The notes: generated by a model not told the origin, from the letters alone. Shown: positions 1-8,719, counted from the stretch's first letter. The stretch: 64,000 bases of DNA from an uncultured Tenacibaculum sp. (GCA_947504185.1 CANNGJ010000005.1:1-64000); one strand, 5' to 3'. Numbers and translations are program-made.

Positions 1-45
1 ATCAAATAATTAAAGCCAAAATTATAACCGACGGAAAATAAAAAA

Positions 46-68
46 GTCGGAAGATTTTTTCTTCCGAC
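46..68 (-). terminator. Intrinsic terminator of bshA
   Basis: An 8-bp stem (GTCGGAAG with CTTCCGAC) around a 7-base loop lies just after the bshA stop on the minus strand. The A-run at 40-45 becomes the U-tract of the minus-strand transcript. Confidence 0.85.
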
Positions 69-98
69 CATGACTACCAAGTTTGGTTGCCTTTTTTG

Positions 99-1229
99 TT
101 AAGCTATTACTGAACAATTCTTATATATCTCTTCATAAACTGGTAGTATGTTCTCTAAAGAAAATAGTTTAATATGATCTTTTGCATTCTTTTTAAATTC
201 TTCTAATACTGCTTCATCTTTTAAAATTACAATAGTGTTTTTTGCCATATCATCAACATCACCAAATTCACTTAAGTATCCTGTTTTACCATGGATATTT
301 ACTTCTGGTAAACCTCCTCTATTTGTTGAAATTATAGCTGTACTAGCCGCCATAGCTTCTAAAGCTGCTAATCCAAAACTTTCTGTTTCTGATGGCAGTA
401 GAAATACATCAGAATAACATAATATTTTCTCTACTTCGTTACTATTTCCCAAAAACAAAACCCTGTCTTCTAAACCAAACTCTTTTACTAGGTTTTCAGC
501 ATTTAATCTTTCAGGTCCATCGCCTACCATTAATAGCTTGGAAGGAATTTCTTTTTGAACTTTATTAAATATTTTAATCACATCATCAGTACGTTTTACT
601 GGGCGAAAATTACTAACGTGTGTTAGTATCTTTTCTTCTGGTTTTGCTAAACCAATACGTTTACATTCTGTTTGGTGTGCTTTTGCATATTTTTCACCAT
701 CGATAAAATTATAAACGACTTTAATATCTTTTTCAATATTAAATAAACGAAGAGTATCTTCTTTTAAACTGTTAGAAACCGTAGTTACTTCATCAGATTT
801 GTTAATACTAAACTCAACCGCTGTTTTATATGTTGGATGACTACCAACTAAAGTAATATCAGTACCATGTAATGTAGTAACTACCTTTACGTTAATGCCT
901 TTATCTTCTAACATCTTTTTAGCCATATAAGCTGCATACGCATGCGGAATTGCATAATGCACATGTAATACTTCTAAGTTGTATTTCTCTACAACTTCAA
1001 CCATTTTACTTGATAAAGCTAATTCGTAAGGTTGGTATTGAAACAAAGGATATTCTTCTAAAACTACTTCATGAAAATGTAATCGATGAGAAAAAAAATC
1101 AAGTCGAACAGGTTGATTATACGTTATAAAGTGTACTTCATGACCTTTATCAGCTAATGCCATTCCTAATTCTGTAGCTACTACTCCACTTCCTCCAAAT
1201 GTAGGATAACATACGATTCCTATTCTCAT
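99..1229 (-). CDS. bshA: N-acetyl-alpha-D-glucosaminyl L-malate synthase BshA
   Basis: A GT-B fold, family 4 glycosyltransferase that joins N-acetylglucosamine from UDP-GlcNAc to L-malate, the first step of bacillithiol synthesis in the cytoplasm. The glycine-rich GGSGVVATELG lies at residues 12-22, the HGTD motif at 121-124, and the C-terminal nucleotide-sugar site ESFGLAALEA near residue 285. The length of 376 residues is normal for BshA. No other bsh gene is in the window. It is set off by its own terminator (46-68) and by the terminator of the upstream transketolase gene, so it is probably a single-gene unit. The BshA-type N-terminus makes confusion with another GT4 enzyme unlikely. Confidence 0.93.
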   Translation of the reverse strand: MRIGIVCYPTFGGSGVVATELGMALADKGHEVHFITYNQPVRLDFFSHRLHFHEVVLEEYPLFQYQPYELALSSKMVEVVEKYNLEVLHVHYAIPHAYAAYMAKKMLEDKGINVKVVTTLHGTDITLVGSHPTYKTAVEFSINKSDEVTTVSNSLKEDTLRLFNIEKDIKVVYNFIDGEKYAKAHQTECKRIGLAKPEEKILTHVSNFRPVKRTDDVIKIFNKVQKEIPSKLLMVGDGPERLNAENLVKEFGLEDRVLFLGNSNEVEKILCYSDVFLLPSETESFGLAALEAMAASTAIISTNRGGLPEVNIHGKTGYLSEFGDVDDMAKNTIVILKDEAVLEEFKKNAKDHIKLFSLENILPVYEEIYKNCSVIA

Positions 1230-1311
1230 ATTTATGCTTGGTTATTTATCTGTAATTAATGACGTAAATTTAAGCTATTACTTACGCTTATTTGTGAAGA
1301 AAAACATAAAA

Positions 1312-1337
1312 AAATCCCACTATAAAAAGCGGGATTT
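1312..1337 (-). terminator. Intrinsic terminator of the transketolase half gene
   Basis: The stem AAATCCC/GGGATTT encloses a 12-base loop. The A-run just below 1312 gives a U-tract on the minus strand. It separates the transketolase gene from bshA. Confidence 0.8.
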
Positions 1338-1361
1338 AATTTTTATTATAAAAAGAGAATA

Positions 1362-2207
1362 TTAATAATCTCCTAATGTTTCTGGATTTTGAGCTAACGA
1401 CTCTGCTAATTGCTCATCGTTAGGCGCTTTACCATGCCAAGCATGCGTATGCATCATAAAATCGATACCATTCCCCATTTCTGTGTATAATAACACACAA
1501 ACTGGTTTTCCTTTACCTGTACGAGTTTTTGCGTCTGCCATTCCACTTAAAATAGCTTCTACATTATTTCCTTCTTTTATTTCTAAAACATCCCATCCAA
1601 AAGCCTCAAACTTTGCTTTTAAACTTCCCATTGCTAATACTTGATCGGTAGTACCATCAATTTGTTTTTCATTTACATCAATAGTAGCAATTAAATTGTC
1701 AACCTTTTTACCTGCAGCATACATTGCAGCTTCCCAAATTTGACCTTCTTGTAACTCACCATCACCATGTAAAGTATAAACCGTTTTATCATCTCCGTTT
1801 AGCTTCTTAGCTTGAGCTGCACCAATAGCAACACTCATTCCTTGTCCTAAAGAACCTGAAGCTATACGAATACCTGGTAAACCTTCATGTGTAGTTGGAT
1901 GCCCTTGTAAACGAGTATCTAACTTTCTAAAAGTAGCCAATTCAGCAACTGGGAAAAATCCACTATGAGCTAAAACACTATAGTAAACTGGTGATATATG
2001 TCCGTTTGATAAAAAGAATAAATCTTCGTTTTCACCATTCATTTTAAAATCAGTAGAATAATCCATGATTTCTTGATATAAGCAAGTAAAAAATTCTGCA
2101 CATCCTAAAGATCCTCCTGGATGTCCTGAATTTACTGCATGTACCATACGAACGATATCTCTACGAACCTGTTGTGTAAACTCTTGAAGCTGTTGTGTTG
2201 TTGACAT
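1362..2207 (-). CDS. Transketolase, N-terminal (thiamine pyrophosphate) subunit
   Basis: Corresponds to the N-terminal half of transketolase, the pentose phosphate pathway enzyme that moves two-carbon units between sugar phosphates. The thiamine diphosphate motif is visible as GDGELQEGQIWEA near residue 147, ending in an Asn about 30 residues later. GHPGGSLG near residue 28 and GSLGQGMSVAIGAA near 118 are also typical. At 281 residues it is the usual length of the N-terminal subunit in split transketolases. The C-terminal (pyrimidine-binding) subunit is not next to it: downstream is a terminator and bshA, upstream an unrelated gene. The partner must be encoded elsewhere if this subunit is active. 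Confidence 0.9.
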   Translation of the reverse strand: MSTTQQLQEFTQQVRRDIVRMVHAVNSGHPGGSLGCAEFFTCLYQEIMDYSTDFKMNGENEDLFFLSNGHISPVYYSVLAHSGFFPVAELATFRKLDTRLQGHPTTHEGLPGIRIASGSLGQGMSVAIGAAQAKKLNGDDKTVYTLHGDGELQEGQIWEAAMYAAGKKVDNLIATIDVNEKQIDGTTDQVLAMGSLKAKFEAFGWDVLEIKEGNNVEAILSGMADAKTRTGKGKPVCVLLYTEMGNGIDFMMHTHAWHGKAPNDEQLAESLAQNPETLGDY

Positions 2208-2268
2208 TATTGTTTTGTTTTATCTGGACAAAAGTAACAGTTTAAAATACAATTGCCAATTACTTTTT

Positions 2269-3528
2269 TTAGGTTTTCTGCTTTTTCTTTTTGGCAGCAG
2301 GAAATAACACATTATTTAAGATTAAACGGTATCCTGGGGAAGTTGGGTGCAAGTCTAATTCTGTCTTAGGATCCCCTACTCTATGTTGATAATCTTCAGG
2401 GTCATGACCGCCATAAAACGTAAACATTCCTTTTCCTTTAGTTCCATGAATATAACGTCCTTCTCCATTAGTTTTGTTTTCTCCTAAAACCATAATGGTT
2501 GATTTGATTGTATTCGGATCAAAAGAAGTGGTTTGTCCCATAAATGCTTTTACCAATTGCGTATGATTTTGAGTTAGCATCGTTGGAACCTGATCCCATT
2601 TTGCTGAGAATTCTTTTAAAGTAAAATAATCTACTTCTTTTTTTATTCTACGCTTACGAGTCATATCGATAGAAGAAAACTCATAGGTTGTTGGATTGCG
2701 AATCAACTCAAAATCTTTAAAAGCAAAGGTTTTATTAAAATCTATTTTTGATTGATAATTAGGTTCTGATGCGTCACCATCAAACATTCCTTCACAAATA
2801 TCAACTCCATCTGCTGCTAAAGCAATATCGAAACTATCTGTAGCTGAACACATGGCAAACATAAATCCCCCACCAATTACATAATCTCGGATTTTTTTAG
2901 CAACGGCTCCTTTTTCTTCTGATACTTTTGCATATCCTAGTTTTGTAGCTAATGTTTCGGCATCTTTCTTTTGTTGAATATACCATGGTGCTGTTCTAAA
3001 TGCCCCGTAAAAACGTCCGTATTGTCCTGTAAAATCTTCATGGTGTAAATGCAACCATTCGTATAATAACAGTTTATCATTCAATACTTCTTCATCATAA
3101 ATTACATCAAACGGAATTTCAGCGTACGTTAATACCATGGTTACTGCATCATCCCAAGGCATTTTACTTTTTGGTGAGTACACCGCTATTTTAGGTGCTT
3201 TTTCTAAAGTTACTGCTTCTTGATTTTTAGATGGTGAAGATATTTCTTCTAAAATTAATGCCGATTTAGCATCTGAAATTAATTGATAAGAAACTCCTCG
3301 AATTTTACATTCTTTTTCTACAGCATCGTTATTTTCAATTAAAAATGCACCTCCATCGTAATTTAATAACCATTTTGCTTTTAAACCATTTTGCAAAGCA
3401 TAATACACAATACCATATGCTTTTAAATGATTCTTCTGATTCTCATGACTCATTGGTACATAAATAAATGATGCCCAAATAGAGTTTGAGAATAGTAGGG
3501 ATGTTAGTATAAATAGTATATATCTCAT
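2269..3528 (-). CDS. Secreted conserved protein, usually labelled asparagine synthetase B in Flavobacteriia
   Basis: A 419-residue protein with a Sec-type signal peptide (hydrophobic residues 3-18, then a likely cut after WAS). I recognise it as a conserved Flavobacteriia family that databases often name asparagine synthetase B. I see neither an N-terminal catalytic Cys nor the SGGLDS-type PP-loop of true asparagine synthetases, so the name is doubtful. The segment GGGFMFAMCSATDSFD near residue 217 looks like the nucleophile turn of a class I glutamine amidotransferase-like fold. The tail is lysine-rich. It starts 1 base after the stop of the upstream membrane protein gene, so the two may be co-translated. 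Function unknown. Confidence 0.7.
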   Translation of the reverse strand: MRYILFILTSLLFSNSIWASFIYVPMSHENQKNHLKAYGIVYYALQNGLKAKWLLNYDGGAFLIENNDAVEKECKIRGVSYQLISDAKSALILEEISSPSKNQEAVTLEKAPKIAVYSPKSKMPWDDAVTMVLTYAEIPFDVIYDEEVLNDKLLLYEWLHLHHEDFTGQYGRFYGAFRTAPWYIQQKKDAETLATKLGYAKVSEEKGAVAKKIRDYVIGGGFMFAMCSATDSFDIALAADGVDICEGMFDGDASEPNYQSKIDFNKTFAFKDFELIRNPTTYEFSSIDMTRKRRIKKEVDYFTLKEFSAKWDQVPTMLTQNHTQLVKAFMGQTTSFDPNTIKSTIMVLGENKTNGEGRYIHGTKGKGMFTFYGGHDPEDYQHRVGDPKTELDLHPTSPGYRLILNNVLFPAAKKKKQKT

Positions 3529-3529
3529 T

Positions 3530-4432
3530 TTAATCTATAATTGTCACTTTTTCATTTTTTTTAGAATCTATTAATTTGTCAATATAAATTGAAGAATTAA
3601 ACAACTCTTCTAATTCATTATAATTTTCAATATTAATTTCACTACTATTCCCTTTCCCTAAATACACTCTTTCAATAGGAGTAGGTATTTTAGGTTTTAT
3701 TTCATTTATCTTAATTGGATTAGGCAAAGTTTCATATGAAAAAGAAACATCTTTATAATAATTATTGTTTAATAGGTCTCTATATTGAATAAAAACTCTA
3801 TAATAAATTGGGATAGAATTATCTTTAATAAGTGGTATCCGAATGGTTTTATCTTTTGGTAATAGATCTATCAAATCTTGTCTATATACTGACCAAATTC
3901 CATCTTTAGATATTAATTCATTATTAATAAATCCTCTATATTCTTCCTTTACCTTCTCATTTTTATATACAGATAAAGGGTCATTTACATTAAATTTCAT
4001 TAAAAAAAGAACTATTTCTAAATCAAATATTGGTGTGTTACCTATATTTTTTAAATATACAGAAGAAAAATTTTGATTAAATTCAATTTTCGATTTCAAT
4101 TGAATTAATGGCATATTATTAATTTTTAATTGCTCGTTCATCATTTTATTAGATGACTCTTGAGCATCTGCAGTTCTTTTTAATTCTTCTCTTGTGTATT
4201 TCAATTCCTCTCTTTGTAAAGAAAGTTCTGTTTTCTGTAAATAAATAGTATAAATAATCCCAGCTAATGCTAAACCAGAAAATAAAGAATTTATCGCTCC
4301 AAAAGTATCTCCGAAGCTTCCACTTTTAGACCAATCACCAAAAAATAATTTTAGAATAAGAGTTGATATTATCCATAAAGAGAATATAATTAACATTAAT
4401 TTTTTAAGAGAAATAATTTTTTCTTTCTTCAT
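3530..4432 (-). CDS. Two-helix membrane protein of unknown function
   Basis: I do not recognise a named family with certainty. The 300-residue product has two N-terminal membrane helices (near residues 14-31 and 46-63) joined by a loop GSFGDTFGAINSLFSG. A predicted coiled coil follows (about 65-100), then a mostly beta soluble domain. The N-terminal layout resembles proteins labelled putative phage abortive infection (PutAbiC-like), but the C-terminal half does not obviously match them. I chose the ATG at 4432; a longer frame would need a TTG start at 4453. The start lies only about 14 bases past the dnaB terminator, and the gene ends 1 base before the next one. It looks like an inserted accessory gene. 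Confidence 0.6.
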   Translation of the reverse strand: MKKEKIISLKKLMLIIFSLWIISTLILKLFFGDWSKSGSFGDTFGAINSLFSGLALAGIIYTIYLQKTELSLQREELKYTREELKRTADAQESSNKMMNEQLKINNMPLIQLKSKIEFNQNFSSVYLKNIGNTPIFDLEIVLFLMKFNVNDPLSVYKNEKVKEEYRGFINNELISKDGIWSVYRQDLIDLLPKDKTIRIPLIKDNSIPIYYRVFIQYRDLLNNNYYKDVSFSYETLPNPIKINEIKPKIPTPIERVYLGKGNSSEINIENYNELEELFNSSIYIDKLIDSKKNEKVTIID

Positions 4433-4445
4433 ACCAAAAACTAAA

Positions 4446-4476
4446 ATACACAATTACTTATTAAGCAATTGTGTAT
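4446..4476 (-). terminator. Intrinsic terminator of dnaB
   Basis: A perfect 10-bp stem (ATACACAATT with AATTGTGTAT) around an 11-base loop lies 30 bases after the dnaB stop. The minus strand continues with TTTTAGTTTTT. The next start codon (4432) lies within this tail. Confidence 0.8.
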
Positions 4477-4505
4477 TCTTATATATTTTATAAATTATTT
4501 AATAT

Positions 4506-6020
4506 TTAAAACGGAACGTCATCATCACTTGATCCAAAAGCATCTTCAGCCGAAGGGAAATTATTCGACGAAATTTCATCGTTAAAACTAGAATTCATAC
4601 TAGACTGGAACTCACTACTAAAACCTTCTTCTAAATCTGAGAATTTTGCTAAATGACCAGTAAACTTTAAACGAATGTTATCTAATCCACCATTACGATG
4701 CTTTGCTACGATAAACTCACCTTGACCTTCACATGGTGAATGATCATCATCATCCCATTCTGTCATTCCGTAGTATTCTGGTCTAAATATAAACGATACA
4801 ATATCGGCATCTTGCTCAATCGCACCAGATTCACGAAGATCGGATAATAACGGACGTTTAGATCCTCCACGTGTTTCAACCGCACGCGATAACTGAGATA
4901 ATGCAATTACGGGTACACTTAATTCTTTTGCTAATGCTTTAAGGTTACGCGAAATTGTAGATATTTCTTGTTCACGGTTTCCTCCAGATCCACCAGCAGT
5001 CATTAACTGTAAATAATCAATAACTAAAATACGAACGTTATGTTGCGATACTAAACGACGCGCTTTTGCACGTAAATCAAAAATTGAAAGTGCTGGAGTG
5101 TCATCAATAAAAATAGGCGCATCAGAAAGTTTTTTCACTTTTACATTTAACTGCTCCCATTCATGTGGTTCTAAATTACCTTTACGTAATTTCTCTGATG
5201 TTAAACCTGTTTCAGAAGAAATCATACGCGTAATTAGCTGTACCGATGACATCTCTAAAGAAAATACTGCAACTGCATGATTAAAATCAATCGCCATATT
5301 CTTAGCCATCGAAATTACAAATGCTGTTTTACCCATACCAGGACGAGCTGCAATAATAATTAAATCGGAAGGTTGCCAACCAGATGTTAATGCATCTAAT
5401 TTGGTAAACCCTGTGGCTAAACCACTCATTCCTTCCTTGGTAGAAATCTCTTGAATTTTAGTAATAGATTGTTGTACTAACGAATCGGCTTTCTCTGCTC
5501 CTTTTTTTAAGTTTCCTTGTGTTACCTCAAATAATTTTCCCTCGGCATCATCTAATAAATCAAAAACATCAACAGTTTCATCATAAGCGTTTTCAATTAT
5601 TTCAGAAGAAATAGTAATTAATTTACGCTGAATATACTTTTCAAGAATAATACGAGAATGAAACTCGATATGTGCAGAAGATGCTACTTTTTGAGTTAGA
5701 CCAATTAAATAAAAATCCCCTCCAGCTAAATCTAGTTTTCCATCTTTTTTTAATTGATTTGATACGGTACGTAAATCAATCGGTTCAGAATTTTGAAACA
5801 ACGCATAAATCGCAGCATACACTTCTTGGTGACGTTTATCATAAAAAGCATCAGGGTGTAAAATATCAATTACTTCATCAATCCCCTTCTTGTCAATCAT
5901 CATTGCTCCTAATACAGCTTCCTCTAATTCTAAAGCTTGCGGTGGCAATTTTCCTTTTTCTAAGCTAATTATTTTAGCCTTGTCAATTTTTGTTCCCCTA
6001 ACAGATTGAGTTCTTTCCAT
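4506..6020 (-). CDS. dnaB: Replicative DNA helicase DnaB
   Basis: Hexameric 5'-3' helicase that opens the replication fork and binds DnaG primase. The N-terminal primase-interaction domain covers about residues 25-130. The RecA-like motor holds Walker A AARPGMGKTAF near residue 225 and the Walker B region VIDYLQLM near 332. The C-terminus is an acidic tail ending DDDVPF, which is longer than in E. coli. Length is 504 residues. The start is the ATG at 6020; a -7 promoter element ends only 5 bases upstream, so the mRNA may be leaderless. No intein is present. Confidence 0.96.
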   Translation of the reverse strand: MERTQSVRGTKIDKAKIISLEKGKLPPQALELEEAVLGAMMIDKKGIDEVIDILHPDAFYDKRHQEVYAAIYALFQNSEPIDLRTVSNQLKKDGKLDLAGGDFYLIGLTQKVASSAHIEFHSRIILEKYIQRKLITISSEIIENAYDETVDVFDLLDDAEGKLFEVTQGNLKKGAEKADSLVQQSITKIQEISTKEGMSGLATGFTKLDALTSGWQPSDLIIIAARPGMGKTAFVISMAKNMAIDFNHAVAVFSLEMSSVQLITRMISSETGLTSEKLRKGNLEPHEWEQLNVKVKKLSDAPIFIDDTPALSIFDLRAKARRLVSQHNVRILVIDYLQLMTAGGSGGNREQEISTISRNLKALAKELSVPVIALSQLSRAVETRGGSKRPLLSDLRESGAIEQDADIVSFIFRPEYYGMTEWDDDDHSPCEGQGEFIVAKHRNGGLDNIRLKFTGHLAKFSDLEEGFSSEFQSSMNSSFNDEISSNNFPSAEDAFGSSDDDVPF

Positions 6021-6025
6021 GACAA

Positions 6026-6033
6026 CAAATGTA
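6026..6033 (-). promoter_or_regulatory. dnaB promoter -7 element
   Basis: The minus strand reads TACATTTG, an exact match to the Bacteroidetes -7 consensus TAnnTTTG. It ends 5 bases before the dnaB ATG, so the expected transcription start falls at or next to the start codon. No convincing -33 TTTG is seen. Confidence 0.6.
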
Positions 6034-6113
6034 ATTTTTTAAGATGATATTTGTAGATAAGATGTTCAACTTTCTTTATGCACAAATTTTGTAAACAAAA
6101 TTGTTATTAACTT

Positions 6114-6130
6114 GTTGATAACGTATCAAC
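6114..6130. repeat. Palindrome between dnaB and the DUF3810 gene
   Basis: A perfect 7-bp inverted repeat (GTTGATA, spacer ACG, TATCAAC). A 12-base direct repeat (TCAACTTTCTTW) starts at 6066 and again at 6126, overlapping the right arm. The site lies between the -33 and -7 regions of the plus-strand promoter, so it could be an operator. Confidence 0.45.
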
Positions 6131-6135
6131 TTTCT

Positions 6136-6143
6136 TATTTTTG
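6136..6143 (+). promoter_or_regulatory. -7 element of the DUF3810 gene
   Basis: TATTTTTG matches TAnnTTTG and ends 5 bases before the ATG at 6149. A CTTG at 6111-6114, 21 bases upstream, can act as the -33 box. The transcript would be nearly leaderless. Confidence 0.6.
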
Positions 6144-6148
6144 ATGTC

Positions 6149-7219
6149 ATGCATTACAATAAAAAACATTTATTTCTTACAATAGCATTACCAATTCAAA
6201 TCTTTTTAGTGCAATTTTTAAGCCAAAGACCAACGGTAATTGAACAGTATTATAGTAATGGATTATACATCTATATTTCTAATTTTTTTCGTTTTATTCT
6301 AGGATGGATTCCATTTTCATTTGGCGATGTTTTAGGCTTTATTTTAATTTTCCTTTTTGCAAGAGCTCTATATCGTTTTATTAAAAATAGATTTAAAAAC
6401 TTTTTACATCATATATTAAAATTCACAGCGGTTTTATCAATCGTTTATTTTTGTTTTTATGCTTTCTGGGGATTGAATTATTTTCGTGAGCCTTTGGCTA
6501 AAAACTTGGGGTTAACACAGTCAAAATATTTTACTGAAGAATTAGTGGCTACAACTAAAAGAATTGTTTTTGAATTGAATAAAGTTCATCTACAAATCGC
6601 AAAGAATGATACATTAAAAATTGAAATTCCATATAATCAAACAGAGATTTATGAGTTAGCTCCGAATGGATATGATAATTTATCGAATGTATACCCTCAA
6701 TTAACTTATAGTATTCCATCTATAAAAAACTCATTAATAAGTTTATTTCAATCTTATAACGGAACAGCAGGTTATATTAATCCAATTACTGGAGAAGCTC
6801 AAATAAATGATATGATTCCTAAAACAGGATATCCTTCTACTACCTGTCATGAAATGGCACATCAAATTGGTTGGGCAGCAGAAAATGATGCGAATTTCGT
6901 TGGATTCTTAGCCTCCATTGCTAACGATGATTTGTACTTTAAATATTCGGGTTATCGAATGGCTTATAATTATTGCATTGGTCAAGTTTATAAACATGAT
7001 AAAGAAATAGCAAAAAAAATAAAGCAATCAGTTAATAAAGGTGTTTATAAAGATTATAGAGATAGTTACTTACATTGGAAACAGTTTGACAATCCTATTG
7101 AACCTTATTTCAAAAAAGGATACAATTCATACTTAAAAGCAAATAACCAAACCAAGGGAATTAAGTCTTATAGCTATGTAGTAGATCTATTAATTGCTTA
7201 TTACAAACAGAATAACTAA
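6149..7219 (+). CDS. DUF3810 family membrane-bound putative zinc metalloprotease
   Basis: The 356-residue protein has three hydrophobic N-terminal segments (near residues 8-25, 45-75 and 88-110) and a soluble C-terminal domain. The domain carries CHEMAHQIGW near residue 230, an HExxH zinc motif. About 20 residues later comes a stretch with further acidic residues (ENDANFVGF). This matches the DUF3810 family of Bacteroidetes, which is gluzincin-like; its substrate is unknown to me. It is divergent from dnaB across a 128-base gap and is followed by pepT on the same strand. The metalloprotease role is inferred from the motif alone. Confidence 0.8.
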   Translation: MHYNKKHLFLTIALPIQIFLVQFLSQRPTVIEQYYSNGLYIYISNFFRFILGWIPFSFGDVLGFILIFLFARALYRFIKNRFKNFLHHILKFTAVLSIVYFCFYAFWGLNYFREPLAKNLGLTQSKYFTEELVATTKRIVFELNKVHLQIAKNDTLKIEIPYNQTEIYELAPNGYDNLSNVYPQLTYSIPSIKNSLISLFQSYNGTAGYINPITGEAQINDMIPKTGYPSTTCHEMAHQIGWAAENDANFVGFLASIANDDLYFKYSGYRMAYNYCIGQVYKHDKEIAKKIKQSVNKGVYKDYRDSYLHWKQFDNPIEPYFKKGYNSYLKANNQTKGIKSYSYVVDLLIAYYKQNN

Positions 7220-7292
7220 AACGGAGATTCTTTAGTTGATGGACGTATTTGCAAAGCCATAAAATTAATAGACAAAATACAACTGAAATAAC

Positions 7293-7300
7293 TATTTTTG
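7293..7300 (+). promoter_or_regulatory. pepT promoter -7 element
   Basis: TATTTTTG fits the TAnnTTTG consensus and lies 20 bases before the pepT ATG at 7321. It lies inside the longer reading frame that begins with TTG at 7249, which argues against that upstream start. Confidence 0.55.
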
Positions 7301-7320
7301 AACTTCTTAAAATTATACCA

Positions 7321-8559
7321 ATGAACAAACAACATATCATCGATCGATTTATAAAATATGTAACTATTGATACTGAAAGTGATCCAAACAATCCAGCTTT
7401 TCCTAGTACAGAAAAACAATGGGATTTAGCTCGTGTTCTTGAAAAAGAATTAAAAGAGATTGGAATGGAAGATGTTGATTTAGATGAGAACTGTTATTTA
7501 ATGGCAACTTTACCTAGTAATTTAGATTATGAAGTACCAACAATCGGTTTTGTAGCACATATTGATACAAGTCCTGATTTTACAGGAGCTAATGTTAAGC
7601 CTCAAATCCATGAAAATTATGATGGTAAAGACATTATTTTAAATAAAGAGCAAAATATTGTTTTATCTCCTGATTATTTCGAAGATTTATTACAATACAA
7701 AGGGCAAACCATTATTACTACTGATGGTACTACACTATTAGGTGCTGATGATAAAGCTGGTGTTACAGAAATTGTTTCTGCTATGGAATATTTAATTCAG
7801 CATCCAGAAATTAAACACGGTAAAATTAGAGTGTGCTTCCCTCCTGATGAAGAAGTTGGTAAAGGGGCTCATATGTTTGATGTTGAAAAATTTGGTACTC
7901 AATGGGCATATACTATGGATGGTAGTCAGATTGGAGAATTAGAATACGAAAACTTTAATGCTGCTGGTGCAAAGGTTACTATTAATGGTAAAATTGTACA
8001 TCCAGGATATGCAAAAGGAAAAATGATTAACTCTATGACTATTGCTAGTGAGTTTATTAATGCTTTACCAGAAGATGAAGTTCCAGAAAGAACATCAGGT
8101 TACGAAGGTTTTTTCCATTTACATAACATGGAAGGAAAAGTAGAACAAACTACTTTACAGTATATTATTAGAGATCATGATATGGATTTGTTTAATAAAC
8201 GTAAGCAAGCTGTATTAGATTTAGCTGAAGTATTAAATGCTAAACGAGGCCAAAAATTGATTACTGTTGAAATGAAAGATCAATATTATAATATGAAAGA
8301 AAAAGTTACTCCTGTAATGCATATCGTTGATATTGCTGAAGAAGTAATGAAAGATATGGGAATTACTCCATTAATTAAACCAATTCGTGGAGGTACTGAT
8401 GGTTCTCAATTATCATATAAAGGATTACCATGTCCTAATATTTTTGCTGGTGGGCACAACTTTCATGGGCGCTATGAATATGTACCAGTTGAAAGTATTT
8501 TAAAAGCAACTGAAGTAATTGTAGGCATCGCTCAAAAAGTAGCAAAAAAAGCTAGTTAA
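7321..8559 (+). CDS. pepT: Peptidase T (tripeptidase)
   Basis: Cytosolic M20-family zinc aminopeptidase that removes the N-terminal residue from tripeptides. The metal-site motifs appear in order: [11 protein letters not shown] near residue 78, [10 protein letters not shown] near 141, [10 protein letters not shown] near 178, MDGS near 198 and HNFHGRYE near 380. I chose the ATG at 7321 (412 residues, the usual PepT length beginning [10 protein letters not shown]). An in-frame TTG at 7249 would add 24 unconserved residues and sits upstream of a promoter-like element. A terminator follows at 8587. Confidence 0.94.
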   Translation: MNKQHIIDRFIKYVTIDTESDPNNPAFPSTEKQWDLARVLEKELKEIGMEDVDLDENCYLMATLPSNLDYEVPTIGFVAHIDTSPDFTGANVKPQIHENYDGKDIILNKEQNIVLSPDYFEDLLQYKGQTIITTDGTTLLGADDKAGVTEIVSAMEYLIQHPEIKHGKIRVCFPPDEEVGKGAHMFDVEKFGTQWAYTMDGSQIGELEYENFNAAGAKVTINGKIVHPGYAKGKMINSMTIASEFINALPEDEVPERTSGYEGFFHLHNMEGKVEQTTLQYIIRDHDMDLFNKRKQAVLDLAEVLNAKRGQKLITVEMKDQYYNMKEKVTPVMHIVDIAEEVMKDMGITPLIKPIRGGTDGSQLSYKGLPCPNIFAGGHNFHGRYEYVPVESILKATEVIVGIAQKVAKKAS

Positions 8560-8586
8560 TTTAACTATACTTACCTTATAAAAACC

Positions 8587-8614
8587 AAAAACTCTAGCCG
8601 AAGCTAGAGTTTTT
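8587..8614. terminator. Bidirectional terminator behind pepT and candidate RNA A
   Basis: A 12-bp stem (AAAACTCTAGC with GCTAGAGTTTT) is closed by a CGAA tetraloop (TTCG on the minus strand). The plus strand has nine U after it, the minus strand five. It ends pepT and can also end the minus-strand RNA described at 8587-8686. Confidence 0.85.
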
Positions 8615-8686
8615 TTTTATGATATTTATCTACCCCTTAAAGAAAATATCAAATAGTGTGAAATAAATCCCCTTATTTTTATTTCA
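8587..8686 (-). ncRNA. Candidate structured small RNA A (upstream of lysA)
   Basis: Inferred minus-strand transcript of about 100 nt. Hairpin 1 (8659-8686) has a perfect 9-bp stem TGAAATAAA/TTTATTTCA with AAGGGGA in its loop. Hairpin 2 (8621-8650) has stem GATATTT/AAATATC and loop TCTTTAAGGGGTAGAT. The terminator hairpin at 8587-8614 closes it. A -7-like CATATTTG (8690-8697) ends 3 bases before hairpin 1. A box GGGGATTTTCCTAT sits at 8720-8733, about 40 bases upstream of the inferred start. A second copy with the same layout lies after lysA. No open reading frame fills the region. It could instead be a DNA regulatory element; the conserved loops with differing stems favour RNA. Confidence 0.55.
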
Positions 8687-8719
8687 TTACAAATATGATT
8701 TTTTTTAGAATATTAGCTG

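Noticed and set aside
6085-6124. DnaA-box-like sequence (TGTTGATAA) near dnaB, possible origin
   Set aside because: One mismatch to the consensus, no cluster of boxes and no AT-rich unwinding repeats with dnaA or oriC neighbours. The GTTGATA dyad explains it better.
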